From NCBI RefSeq assembly GCF_002266285.1, contig NZ_NPMS01000014.1, positions 1-49,200 of the forward strand: 49,200 bases of DNA. Direction: 5' to 3'. Position 1 is the stretch's first letter. The number at the start of each line of letters is the position of its first letter. The stretch is from Virgibacillus indicus (GTDB lineage: Bacteria > Bacillota > Bacilli > Bacillales > Amphibacillaceae). The position numbers and the translations under genes were made by a program. This document shows, one piece after another, positions 1-6,571 of this stretch. Under the pieces are notes generated by a model. It was not told where the DNA came from and did no database searches. It saw nothing but the letters and a program-made list of their open reading frames with translations.

Positions 1-2
1 AA

Positions 3-311
3 GACTTGAATATTCGCCAATTGGTAAAAAATAAACGATTATCCAAATCTGTTTCTGATGCCGGTTGGGGAATGTTTCGAAATATGCTTTCCTATAAATG
101 TGAAAGAAATGGCGGATTACTAATCAAAGTCAATCCAGAATTCACATCACAGGATTGTTCGAATTGCGGGACTCGTGTAAAAAAATCCCTATCGATTCGC
201 ACCCATATTTGTAAAAGCTGTGGAACGATTCTCGACCGTGACTATAACGCCAGCTTGAATATTCTTCGGAGGGGACTGGAACAATTGGACGAGTTGCAAG
301 TAAAAATCTAG
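3..311 (+). CDS. tnpB: TnpB (IS200/IS605 OrfB) C-terminal part, cut by window edge
   Basis: This is the last ~100 residues of an RNA-guided TnpB nuclease; the start lies outside the window. The open frame runs back to the window edge. Visible are the SDAGWGMF block, a zinc ribbon with two CxxC pairs (SNC and KSC regions, about 18 residues apart), and the DRDYNAS block that carries the third RuvC aspartate. TnpB uses an omegaRNA made from its own 3' end and the transposon right end to cut DNA, which promotes retention of the element. The zinc ribbon and RuvC III motifs look intact, so nothing here shows that it is dead. No tnpA is visible. Family assignment is firm; activity is unknown. Confidence 0.93.
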   Translation, partial: DLNIRQLVKNKRLSKSVSDAGWGMFRNMLSYKCERNGGLLIKVNPEFTSQDCSNCGTRVKKSLSIRTHICKSCGTILDRDYNASLNILRRGLEQLDELQVKI

Positions 312-484
312 TATCCGGATGACTGTAGGGCAAGGTTGTGTCCGATCAGTATAAACAAAGCCTGCGGAGACTGTGTAAGACTTCTTGGAGACCCCGGGAT
401 GCACTGGTCTGTGAAACAGGAAGCCCCATCTTCAAGCATTTGAAGAATGGTAAGGTGGGGTCATTCACTGAACTAGAGGATGAT
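230..484 (+). ncRNA. Candidate omegaRNA (reRNA) of the left IS605 element, with guide
   Basis: The region from the tnpB 3' end to about 468 has the look of an IS605/IS1341 right end: a GCCTGCGGAGAC block near 360, then a GAAGCCCC ... GGTGGGG hairpin (about 420-460), ending in TCATTCAC near 468. In this family the omegaRNA scaffold is processed from the tnpB transcript and the ~16 nt just outside the right end serve as guide. Here that guide would start at about 469 (TGAACTAGAGGATGAT). The 5' boundary is approximate and the exact right-end cleavage site is not proven. Confidence 0.7.
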
Positions 485-628
485 GTATCGTTTATTGAAT
501 TTGATGAAGATGTCATTAAGACAATCGAAGCTGCCAAGGAAAAGTATGGCGGTAAAGTGATTGATAAAAAAATTAATACATTTATTCGTGAAATGCTTTC
601 ACTGCTGGATTTGGAAGAGGAGTCATAA
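469..628 (+). pseudogene. 3' remnant of a host gene interrupted by the IS605 element
   Basis: An open frame runs through the transposon right end and continues as about 50 residues that look like a real acidic protein tail (EFDEDVIKTIEAAKEKYGG and onward) ending at 628. The part before 469 is transposon sequence, so the natural N-terminus is missing from this side. I do not recognise the family. Either the element inserted into this gene or a fusion frame arose from insertion just upstream. Confidence 0.5.
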
Positions 629-718
629 AGGGATTAGATAGAATTTGCACAAATTTAATTCGCACTTCACAAAATGTGACTATTTATTTACTAATAATTT
701 AGATTGCAAGAAAGTTAA

Positions 719-746
719 TGAAACTTTTCATGTTTCGATTCGTATA
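719..746 (+). promoter_or_regulatory. Sigma-W-type (ECF) promoter
   Basis: TGAAAC at 719-724, a 16-nt spacer, and CGTATA at 741-746 match the Bacillus sigma-W consensus TGAAAC-N16-CGTA exactly. The next gene is the small membrane protein at 847, about 100 nt downstream. Confidence 0.7.
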
Positions 747-805
747 AATAATTAGAACCAGAATTATTTTAGGATGCTGTTATATTGGATTTTACCTGCA
801 AACTG

Positions 806-822
806 TTTAAGGAATCCTTAAA
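806..822. promoter_or_regulatory. 17-bp palindrome, possible operator
   Basis: TTTAAGG-AAT-CCTTAAA lies between the sigma-W-like promoter and the ribosome site of the 847 gene. It could be an operator or a small 5' UTR hairpin. No regulator is identifiable. Confidence 0.3.
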
Positions 823-846
823 TCTTCTGAAAGGGGGATTATCGTT

Positions 847-1044
847 TTGCCTATATGGGTTTTCATTTTAATCGTATTCGGTGGATTGCTTTTAATCGGC
901 ATCATTGTTGACATCATCATGAAATTTAGGGGCAAGAAAATAAATCCAGAACGGAAAAATAGGAAAGTCACTGAATCCGAAAGAATTTATGCAGAGAGTT
1001 TTAAAGAGCAGGTCAGGAATAACATGCATGATAATTTCTTCTAA
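847..1044 (+). CDS. Small single-span membrane protein
   Basis: 65 residues from a TTG start, placed by AAGGGGG at 831-837. Residues 3-25 form one hydrophobic span, followed by a basic stretch (KFRGKKINPERKNRK) and a charged tail, so the N-terminus is probably outside and the tail cytoplasmic. A sigma-W-type promoter lies upstream and an intrinsic terminator directly overlaps its stop. This suggests a single-gene transcript responding to envelope stress. The molecular function is not recognised. Confidence 0.65.
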   Translation: MPIWVFILIVFGGLLLIGIIVDIIMKFRGKKINPERKNRKVTESERIYAESFKEQVRNNMHDNFF

Positions 1045-1068
1045 AAGGCTGTTTTTTTAGCCTTTTTT
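1043..1068 (+). terminator. Intrinsic terminator
   Basis: AAAAGGCT (1043-1050) pairs with AGCCTTTT (1059-1066) and runs into a T tract. It ends the transcript of the small membrane protein. Confidence 0.8.
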
Positions 1069-1116
1069 CGTATAAATAATGATATTGGAATTCTAACAAA
1101 AAGAAGGAGAATTCTT

Positions 1117-1413
1117 ATGCCAACATGCCAGAATTGCAGCCATATATGGACCTGGAAAGAAACAGTCAAAAAATCATTTACATTGGATACGGGAATGAAC
1201 TGTCCGAACTGCTGGAAAAAACAATACGTCACTTCACGATCAAGAAAAAAGACCGCCATGTTCAGTTTTTTAGCACCAGCATTATTACTTATGAATCTAT
1301 TTTTTGGTTCTTCAGTTGTAATTTTAATACTATTGATCGCTTCTATTCCATTTTTCTTCGGGATTTATCCTTTTTTCCTTGAACTATCCAATGAAGAAGA
1401 GGCGCTTTGGTAG
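1117..1413 (+). CDS. CXXC-20-CXXC zinc-ribbon membrane protein (TIGR04104-like)
   Basis: 98 residues. The N-terminus has CQNC at 4-7 and CPNC at 29-32, about 21 residues apart, the spacing that names the TIGR04104 family of putative zinc proteins. Two hydrophobic segments follow (about 49-67 and 69-88). The start is set by GAAGGAG about 8 nt upstream. The zinc ribbon is probably cytoplasmic and joined to a membrane hairpin. The family role is unknown. It converges with the C45 acyltransferase gene, with only ~20 bp between their ends. Confidence 0.75.
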   Translation: MPTCQNCSHIWTWKETVKKSFTLDTGMNCPNCWKKQYVTSRSRKKTAMFSFLAPALLLMNLFFGSSVVILILLIASIPFFFGIYPFFLELSNEEEALW

Positions 1414-1435
1414 GTTAATTCTATTTATAATTCCG

Positions 1436-2479
1436 TTATTCCATATTGATAAACGGGCCATCAAATTCAAGCTCTCCTTTAATTCGTTTGATATTGGTAT
1501 TATTTCCTTCAAGCCATTTGGTAAAATCAAAGATCACCGGCTTGCGATCTGGACCAATCACAAACCATGCTTTCATTTCTTTGGGAAAGTAAACAGAGGT
1601 GTGTATCGTTCCGGCAGCGGCGTCGTATTTTTTTGAAAATATGTGATGTGCAGGATTGTTCATAACTTTAAAAGCCTGAAAGGGATTTGCTGCATATCTT
1701 TGCTGGTCCTCGATGTTTTTCTCGCGATTCCGGGTTTCTTCAATCCGATAGCGGTTTTCTTCATCAAGCAAGTGAAAATGGTTCGTGCATACATTGGATT
1801 TCCGCGCCACAACTTTTCTTGGTGAAGCCTCCACTACAAAGCTTTCTCCAGATGGGTCCAATAGAACATAGCTGAACGAATGACGATGCGGAATTTCTTT
1901 CAGCAGAGAAACTGCCTCACCCACACTTGCACAGGTTTCTAAAATCAGGCGGCCAATCATATTACACAGAAATCCATCTGATGACTTTCGGCTGTGCGTA
2001 AAATTATACCCCATGACAAGACCCTTCTCATTCATTCCATCAATCCTGCCAGTAATCTGCATGGAAGGTCCGATGATGGCATAGCCTTGATCGGTTGGCT
2101 TATAAAATATATATCGCCCTTCATATCCCCGTGGATGGCTGTCATAATTGCGTACCATGAAGTTCGGATCTGTATAAATGGAACAGCCGCTGCGGGTGAA
2201 TTCCAGATAATAGCCGCCAAACAGCTGGAATGCTTTTTTCATTTCCATTTGAAGAGCATCTGCCAGGCCTTGGATTTCATCGAGAATTGCTGGCGCAAAT
2301 GTATTCATGATGCTTTTATATTCTTCTGGATTGACCAAAAAATGGCGGTCTTTCTTTGGTCCCCATTGCTTCTCGCGATTAGGTAAAATTGGAGAATTTT
2401 TCAGAAGCTGCCCCTGGAAATAACCGAAGTCATAATGACTGCCTCTGAATTGGAACACATCACTGTAAAATTGTTTCAT
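1436..2479 (-). CDS. C45-family acyltransferase / linear amide hydrolase
   Basis: About 347 residues, like acyl-CoA:6-aminopenicillanate acyltransferase relatives of the Ntn-hydrolase fold. Landmarks are an N-terminal FRGSHYDFGYFQG block, a probable nucleophile Cys in RSGCSIYTD followed by the MVRNYDSHPRGYEGRY block, and IDGMNEKGLVMGYN. In this family the cysteine acts after exposure as a nucleophile on amide bonds. In this protein it is internal, so either processing occurs or the enzyme belongs to the unprocessed branch. The AAGGA ribosome site is too close to the first ATG (2488) and well spaced for the ATG at 2479, which I chose. The substrate is unknown. It is monocistronic, on the opposite strand to its neighbours. 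Confidence 0.8.
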   Translation of the reverse strand: MKQFYSDVFQFRGSHYDFGYFQGQLLKNSPILPNREKQWGPKKDRHFLVNPEEYKSIMNTFAPAILDEIQGLADALQMEMKKAFQLFGGYYLEFTRSGCSIYTDPNFMVRNYDSHPRGYEGRYIFYKPTDQGYAIIGPSMQITGRIDGMNEKGLVMGYNFTHSRKSSDGFLCNMIGRLILETCASVGEAVSLLKEIPHRHSFSYVLLDPSGESFVVEASPRKVVARKSNVCTNHFHLLDEENRYRIEETRNREKNIEDQQRYAANPFQAFKVMNNPAHHIFSKKYDAAAGTIHTSVYFPKEMKAWFVIGPDRKPVIFDFTKWLEGNNTNIKRIKGELEFDGPFINME

Positions 2480-2653
2480 TTCTTTCATTCCTTTTCAGTC
2501 TTCAGCTACTGTCAGTGTACGATATCATCATGCAAATGGAAATTTTTATGCTTTTGTATTTTCAACTCTCTTCCATAATAAAAAGGAAATCGTACCAAAT
2601 TGTCGAAATTAGGAAAGTATTATATTCCAATTGTAAAAAAATATAGTTGATAA

Positions 2654-2668
2654 ATGGAAACGTTTTAT
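2654..2668 (+). promoter_or_regulatory. cre-like site (weak)
   Basis: ATGGAAACGTTTTAT resembles the CcpA catabolite-responsive element, with a mismatch at the conserved C near the 3' end. It sits 37 nt before the lipoprotein gene at 2705. Confidence 0.25.
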
Positions 2669-2704
2669 AAGATGCAGCGTCAAATCCTATAAAAGGGTGA
2701 GATT

Positions 2705-3196
2705 ATGAGGGGAATTACTGTAATTATCATTTGGTTAGCGGTTTTTATTTTAGTAGGCTGTAACGAAGAGGCAGAGGATGTTTTGTCAGGGGACCGTCCA
2801 CCTGATGCCTATATTGATATTGATAATGAAAAATACCCTGCGAAATTAGGCAGCTACTGCTGGCAGTTAGATGGAAAAGGAGAATGTGTCGATATGGCTG
2901 GTCCAGTTGAACTTTTAAAAGGAAAAGAACCAGTAGAAGTGGAAGCAGGTGAAACTGTGACGTTTGGAATGGACTTTCATCCAAAGCCAAATGAAGTTTA
3001 TGTCCTTCAGATAGAAAATGGCAAGGAATCTGAATTGGATGTAAATGGCAATAGCTTCAGGGCACCTAAAAAAGAAGGAATTTATTATTATTCCTATGGT
3101 GTATGGTGGATGGATGAAAAAGAAAAAAATGTTTCAAACGGGGATGCATTTTACTTTTTTGCATTAGATGTGCAACAGTCTGAGAAGCAGGAGTGA
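2705..3196 (+). CDS. Secreted lipoprotein, unknown function
   Basis: 163 residues with a type II signal peptide: hydrophobic core at about 4-16, lipobox LVGC with lipid-accepting Cys19. The mature part is acidic and rich in aromatic residues (SYCWQLDGKGECVDMAG, YYYSYGVWWMDEK). It has two cysteines about 8 residues apart that could pair outside the cell. The AAAGGGTGA ribosome site is well placed. The methyltransferase start lies 6 nt after this stop, so the two are probably co-transcribed. The lipoprotein at 10400 also ends with an EWWDRNKSKNV-like segment, so the two may be distant relatives. Confidence 0.8.
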   Translation: MRGITVIIIWLAVFILVGCNEEAEDVLSGDRPPDAYIDIDNEKYPAKLGSYCWQLDGKGECVDMAGPVELLKGKEPVEVEAGETVTFGMDFHPKPNEVYVLQIENGKESELDVNGNSFRAPKKEGIYYYSYGVWWMDEKEKNVSNGDAFYFFALDVQQSEKQE

Positions 3197-3202
3197 TTAT
3201 GG

Positions 3203-3940
3203 ATGAAACAAAATAAATATGATGATATAAATTTCTTTTCGTCATATGAAAAAATGGCACGTTCCGTTAAAGGATTGGAAGGTGCTGGTGAATGGCCTGT
3301 GTTAAAAGCATTGCTGCCTGAGCTCAAGGGTAAACATGTTCTTGATTTGGGATGCGGTTTTGGCTGGCATTGCCGTTATGCCCGCGAGCAGCAGGCAGAA
3401 TCGGTGATTGGGGTAGATATTTCTGAAAAGATGCTACAGGGGGCTCGAGAAAAAACGGATGATCCAGCCATTACCTACATGCACATGCCGATAGAAGATG
3501 TCAGTTTTTCAGAAGCGCAATTTGATCTGGTTTTCAGTTCATTGGCTTTTCATTATATCGAGGCATTTAAAACAGTCCTCCGTAAAATTTACGACTATTT
3601 AAAGCCTGGCGGATCATACGTTTTTTCAGTTGAGCACCCAATTTTCACATCTCGTAATGAACAGGATTGGCATTACGATGGAGATTGCAATCGCCTCCAT
3701 TGGCCAGTGGATAACTATTCATCAGAAGGCAGGCGGGAAACCACGTTTCTCACTGAAGGTGTAATCAAATACCATCGTGCGTTTTCCACCTATATCAATG
3801 ACCTGATTCATGCAGGCTTTACGATTAAAGCTGTCAAGGAACCGATGCCGACAGCAGAAATGACAGATAAAATCCCAGAAATGAAAGATGAAAACCGCCG
3901 GCCGATGTTTTTGATTATAGCAGCAGAAAAGCAGGAGTGA
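3203..3940 (+). CDS. Class I SAM-dependent methyltransferase
   Basis: 245 residues with a complete Rossmann methyltransferase core: motif I VLDLGCGFG at about 46-54, the acidic end of beta 2 in VIGVDISEKML, motif II in FDLVFSSLAFHYIE, and motif III LKPGGSYVFSVEHP. The start follows AGCAGGAG by about 10 nt and lies 6 nt after the lipoprotein stop. It is cytoplasmic. The substrate cannot be read from sequence; close relatives are annotated only as type 11 methyltransferases. Confidence 0.88.
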   Translation: MKQNKYDDINFFSSYEKMARSVKGLEGAGEWPVLKALLPELKGKHVLDLGCGFGWHCRYAREQQAESVIGVDISEKMLQGAREKTDDPAITYMHMPIEDVSFSEAQFDLVFSSLAFHYIEAFKTVLRKIYDYLKPGGSYVFSVEHPIFTSRNEQDWHYDGDCNRLHWPVDNYSSEGRRETTFLTEGVIKYHRAFSTYINDLIHAGFTIKAVKEPMPTAEMTDKIPEMKDENRRPMFLIIAAEKQE

Positions 3941-4397
3941 ATTAACGATAAAAGAAAAATGGCTTTGTACAAGAAATTATTTTGGATTTTCTAGCTTTCG
4001 GAAGCCCAGTTTCGCTTAGCAACGTGGAATCTCGACATAAATAAGACCCGTCCAACACAACCCAGTAGATGGGTCTTTCGGTAAAAATGCAGTCTTAATA
4101 ATCAATTTTTTAACTATAAGATCCATGCCAGAAGAACGACTGCTGTCAAGGTGAGGGAACGGAATGGATATCGATGAATGCATGCAGTGTATTTTCAGAG
4201 AAAATTGCTAGCAAAGGATCCGAAATGTCAGCAGGGAACATTAATAAGTGCTGGAAAGAACATGACACTGCGTAAGGTGTTTGAATAAAGTGAGGCATTT
4301 CTTGAGATAAAAAGGATTCACTAATTGAAGGTGAAGAAATCATGGAGAGAAGGGTTATTTTAGTAAGGTATATTTGAAAACTTCTCGAAAAATGACA
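3941..4397. other. Intergenic stretch with hairpin, no supported gene
   Basis: About 450 bp with no coding sequence I can support. AAGACCC (4043-4049) and GGGTCTT (4071-4077) form a terminator-like hairpin for the methyltransferase transcript. The rest up to the promoter at 4398 holds only short frames without ribosome sites. Confidence 0.5.
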
Positions 4398-4426
4398 TTG
4401 ACCATTTTTGAATAACCACTTATAAT
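4398..4426 (+). promoter_or_regulatory. Sigma-A promoter of the ABC-F leader transcript
   Basis: TTGACC at 4398-4403, exactly 17 nt, then a perfect TATAAT at 4421-4426. Transcription would start near 4433, a short distance before the first leader peptide. Confidence 0.85.
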
Positions 4427-4466
4427 TACTATTGTAAATTCAAATCTTAAGGAGGATTATTAAAAA

Positions 4467-4511
4467 ATGACACACGCAATGAGACTTCGTTTCCCAGCTT
4501 TGAACCAGTAA
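4467..4511 (+). CDS. Macrolide-sensing leader peptide, ErmD/ErmK type (MRLR)
   Basis: 14 codons, MTHAMRLRFPALNQ, preceded by AAGGAGG (4449-4455). This matches the ErmD/ErmK leader peptide (MTHSMRLRFPTLNQ, from memory) at 12 of 14 positions and keeps the MRLR motif at which macrolide-bound ribosomes arrest. In erm(K) such a leader controls transcription attenuation of the downstream resistance gene. Here the downstream gene is an ABC-F protein rather than an Erm methylase, with terminator hairpins in between. Too short for routine gene callers. Confidence 0.9.
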   Translation: MTHAMRLRFPALNQ

Positions 4512-4528
4512 TTGAATAGGGTCAAAGG

Positions 4529-4678
4529 CTCTGCTTGTCGAGCAGAGTAAATGGGATTAGTCTGTCCTTTTTTAATAAACTTCATTTCAAATACAATGAT
4601 TCGATGTGAAGGAAGGCAAAATTTTGTCTTTCTTTCTTTATTTATTGTGAACCCTTTTTGTTCAAATAAAGGGGTTTA
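4529..4678 (+). promoter_or_regulatory. Leader RNA hairpins between leader 1 and the attenuator
   Basis: Three stem-loops follow the MRLR leader. CTCTGCT/AGCAGAG lies at 4529-4535/4541-4547. A G+A/C+T-rich stem centred on CAAAATTTTG lies near 4611-4640 and is followed by a T-rich run. AACCCTTT with AAAGGGGTT lies near 4650-4678. They are candidates for the antiterminator or pause structures that translate stalling at MRLR into read-through at 4747-4772. Exact pairing partners need folding. Confidence 0.55.
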
Positions 4679-4746
4679 TTCGTGGAAAGAATTTCAGCTT
4701 TTCACTTAATCGAAATGAATAGGGCATTTTCCCTTTACTCACAAAT

Positions 4747-4772
4747 CACAGGCAGCCGGTCTGTGTTTTTTT
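4747..4772 (+). terminator. Attenuator terminator in the ABC-F leader
   Basis: CACAGGC (4747-4753) pairs with GTCTGTG (4759-4765; one G-U pair) and is followed at once by seven T residues. It lies between leader peptide 1 and leader peptide 2, so without anti-termination most transcripts should stop here. Confidence 0.8.
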
Positions 4773-4840
4773 ATTGTCTAAAAATATGTAATCATCTTTA
4801 TGCAGTAATAGCATGGAAAGCAAAATAAGGGGAGGATATC

Positions 4841-4864
4841 ATGCAATTCTTATTATTTTTCTGA
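4841..4864 (+). CDS. Second leader peptide MQFLLFF
   Basis: Seven codons and a TGA stop, behind a very strong AGGGGAGG ribosome site (about 4828-4835). The short hydrophobic peptide recalls the MsrD leader MYLIFM, which arrests erythromycin-bound ribosomes during termination. Two nucleotides after its stop begins a chain of hairpins that reaches the ABC-F ribosome site. The similarity is in length, hydrophobicity and position, not a clear sequence match. Confidence 0.7.
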   Translation: MQFLLFF

Positions 4865-4865
4865 T

Positions 4866-4931
4866 GCGGGCCTGAATTCAAAAGCCCGTATCGATCCAGC
4901 TATCGATACGAAATCAATTTATTTCGGGAGG
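4866..4931 (+). promoter_or_regulatory. Mutually exclusive hairpins before the ABC-F ribosome site
   Basis: Stem A pairs GCGGGC (4866-4871) with GCCCGT (4884-4889). Stem B pairs CGTATCGAT (4887-4895) with ATCGATACG (4902-4910). Stem C pairs CGAAAT (4909-4914) with ATTTCG (4921-4926), touching the GGGAGG ribosome site (4926-4931). A overlaps B and B overlaps C, the layout of a translational attenuator. A ribosome stalled on MQFLLFF would open A, strengthen B and release C. Confidence 0.65.
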
Positions 4932-4939
4932 TAGCAATA

Positions 4940-6394
4940 ATGGAACAAATAAATTTTGAATTAGAAAACGTAGAAGTATCTTATTTAGATAAAGAGATAT
5001 TAAAAATAGAACGATTAGCGGTACATCAGTTTGACCGCATTGGCATTGTTGGAAAAAATGGAGCAGGAAAAAGCACGTTATTAAAATTACTTGCAGGAGC
5101 CATTCAGCCAACAAAGGGTAAAGTAAACCGCCATGCAGAATTCGGCTATTTTGAACAAATGGAAGCACCTGGTTCCAGCAATGCAGACCCTAAGCTGCTT
5201 GGAAAATTGCATGTGTCAGATTTTGAGAATGGGCTTAGCGGCGGGGAGCAGACAAGACTGAAGCTTGCACAATTGTTTACGCACTATCATGAAGCCCTGT
5301 TAATTGATGAGCCTACAACACATCTCGATAAAGATGGCATTTCTTTTCTGCTTGATGAACTTAAATATTACTATGGTGCACTTGTGCTTATCAGTCATGA
5401 CCGCGCAGTACTGGATGAACTTGTTACAACGATCTGGGAAGTAAATGAAGGTATTGTAAACGTATATTCAGGGAATTACAGTGACTACATGGACCAAAAG
5501 CAGCTAGAACGTGAACAGCAGGCCCAGGCACATGAACAATTTTTGAAAGAAAAGAGCCGGCTTGAAAAAGCAGCTGAGGAGAAAATGAAAAAAGCTGACA
5601 AAATAGCCAAAGCTGCTTCGATGTCAAAAAAAGAAACGAAGGCAAAAGCGAACCGGATGTTTGAAACGAAATCCAAGGGCACAAGTCAAAAGGCAGTCCA
5701 GCGTGCGGCAAAAGCGATTGAACACCGGATGGGAAAATTAGAAGAGGTGGAAGCCGTCCAAACGGAAAGGAAAATTGCATTCAGGCAGTCAAAAGCATTG
5801 GAATTGCATAATAAATTTCCAATTATGGCAGACAGACTAACACTAAAGATGGATGAAAAGCTTCTATTGGATGAGGTAAGCTTTCAGATCCCGCTTGGCA
5901 TGAAAATTGCGATTACCGGCAGTAATGGCAGTGGGAAAAGTACACTGCTTCACCACATCATGAATCAAGGTGAAGGATTGACAATTTCACCAAAAGCAAA
6001 GCTTGGCTGCTATCGGCAAATGAGTTATCAGTTTGACAGTGATGAAACGGTGCTGCAATTCTTGAAAAACCGGTCGGAGTATGATGAAGGATTTCTGCGA
6101 AGTGTCTTGCATTCCATGATGTTTACTGGAACAGATATACAAAAAAGCTTGAAGTCATTAAGCGGTGGAGAAGCGATACGCCTCCATCTCTGCCAACTGT
6201 TTCTGGGAGAGTATAATATTCTGCTGCTTGACGAGCCAACGAATTTTCTTGATATCCATGCCATTGAAGCATTGGAAAGTTTTATAAATTCGTATGAAGG
6301 AACAATACTACTTGTATCACATGATAAGCAGTTTATAGCAAACACTGCAGATTTGGAATTTCAGATAACTGATAAAAAAATCGTGCGAAAGTGA
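4940..6394 (+). CDS. Msr-type ABC-F ribosome-protection ATPase
   Basis: 484 residues, two ABC ATPase domains in one chain and no membrane spans, which defines ABC-F translation factors. NBD1 has Walker A GKNGAGKST (38-46), LSGGEQ (99-104) and Walker B LLIDEP (Asp123, Glu124). NBD2 has GSNGSGKST (327-335), LSGGE (407-411) and LLLDEP (Asp431, Glu432). The charged linker between them (about 185-280) is the domain that reaches into the peptidyl-transferase/exit tunnel region and displaces drugs. Length and the motif FRQSKALELHN resemble Msr(D)/Msr(A) macrolide resistance proteins. The upstream double leader supports macrolide or related ribosomal antibiotic induction. Exact drug spectrum is inference. 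Confidence 0.9.
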   Translation: MEQINFELENVEVSYLDKEILKIERLAVHQFDRIGIVGKNGAGKSTLLKLLAGAIQPTKGKVNRHAEFGYFEQMEAPGSSNADPKLLGKLHVSDFENGLSGGEQTRLKLAQLFTHYHEALLIDEPTTHLDKDGISFLLDELKYYYGALVLISHDRAVLDELVTTIWEVNEGIVNVYSGNYSDYMDQKQLEREQQAQAHEQFLKEKSRLEKAAEEKMKKADKIAKAASMSKKETKAKANRMFETKSKGTSQKAVQRAAKAIEHRMGKLEEVEAVQTERKIAFRQSKALELHNKFPIMADRLTLKMDEKLLLDEVSFQIPLGMKIAITGSNGSGKSTLLHHIMNQGEGLTISPKAKLGCYRQMSYQFDSDETVLQFLKNRSEYDEGFLRSVLHSMMFTGTDIQKSLKSLSGGEAIRLHLCQLFLGEYNILLLDEPTNFLDIHAIEALESFINSYEGTILLVSHDKQFIANTADLEFQITDKKIVRK

Positions 6395-6420
6395 TATACT
6401 ATTAAACCACCTGTGCCAAA

Positions 6421-6532
6421 GGGATGTAAAACCTTTTATTATGATAAGCCACTATGACACCTTTCACCAAAAATCTATTTTTCATTTAGTGAATGGAGGA
6501 AAGTAAACGGCTTATCATAATAAAGGTATCCC
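6421..6532. repeat. Long imperfect inverted repeat between ABC-F and TCS genes
   Basis: Arms at 6431-6450 and 6509-6527 (ACCTTTTATTATGATAAGCC against its reverse complement with one base missing) extend with GGGAT/ATCCC outside. The ~58-nt interior contains GGAGGAAAG. No T tract follows, so it is not a typical terminator. It may be a miniature element or a regulatory leader structure of the response-regulator gene. Confidence 0.65.
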
Positions 6533-6571
6533 TGTACATATCTTATTCTTTTACAAAAGGGGGAAAGTAAA

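Noticed and set aside
338..468. N-terminal part of an apparent 96-residue gene
   Set aside because: This part is the transposon right end/omegaRNA, not protein-coding.
4146..4343. 65-residue frame on the minus strand
   Set aside because: No ribosome site, no recognisable composition, and it sits in a gene-free region just before the leader promoter.
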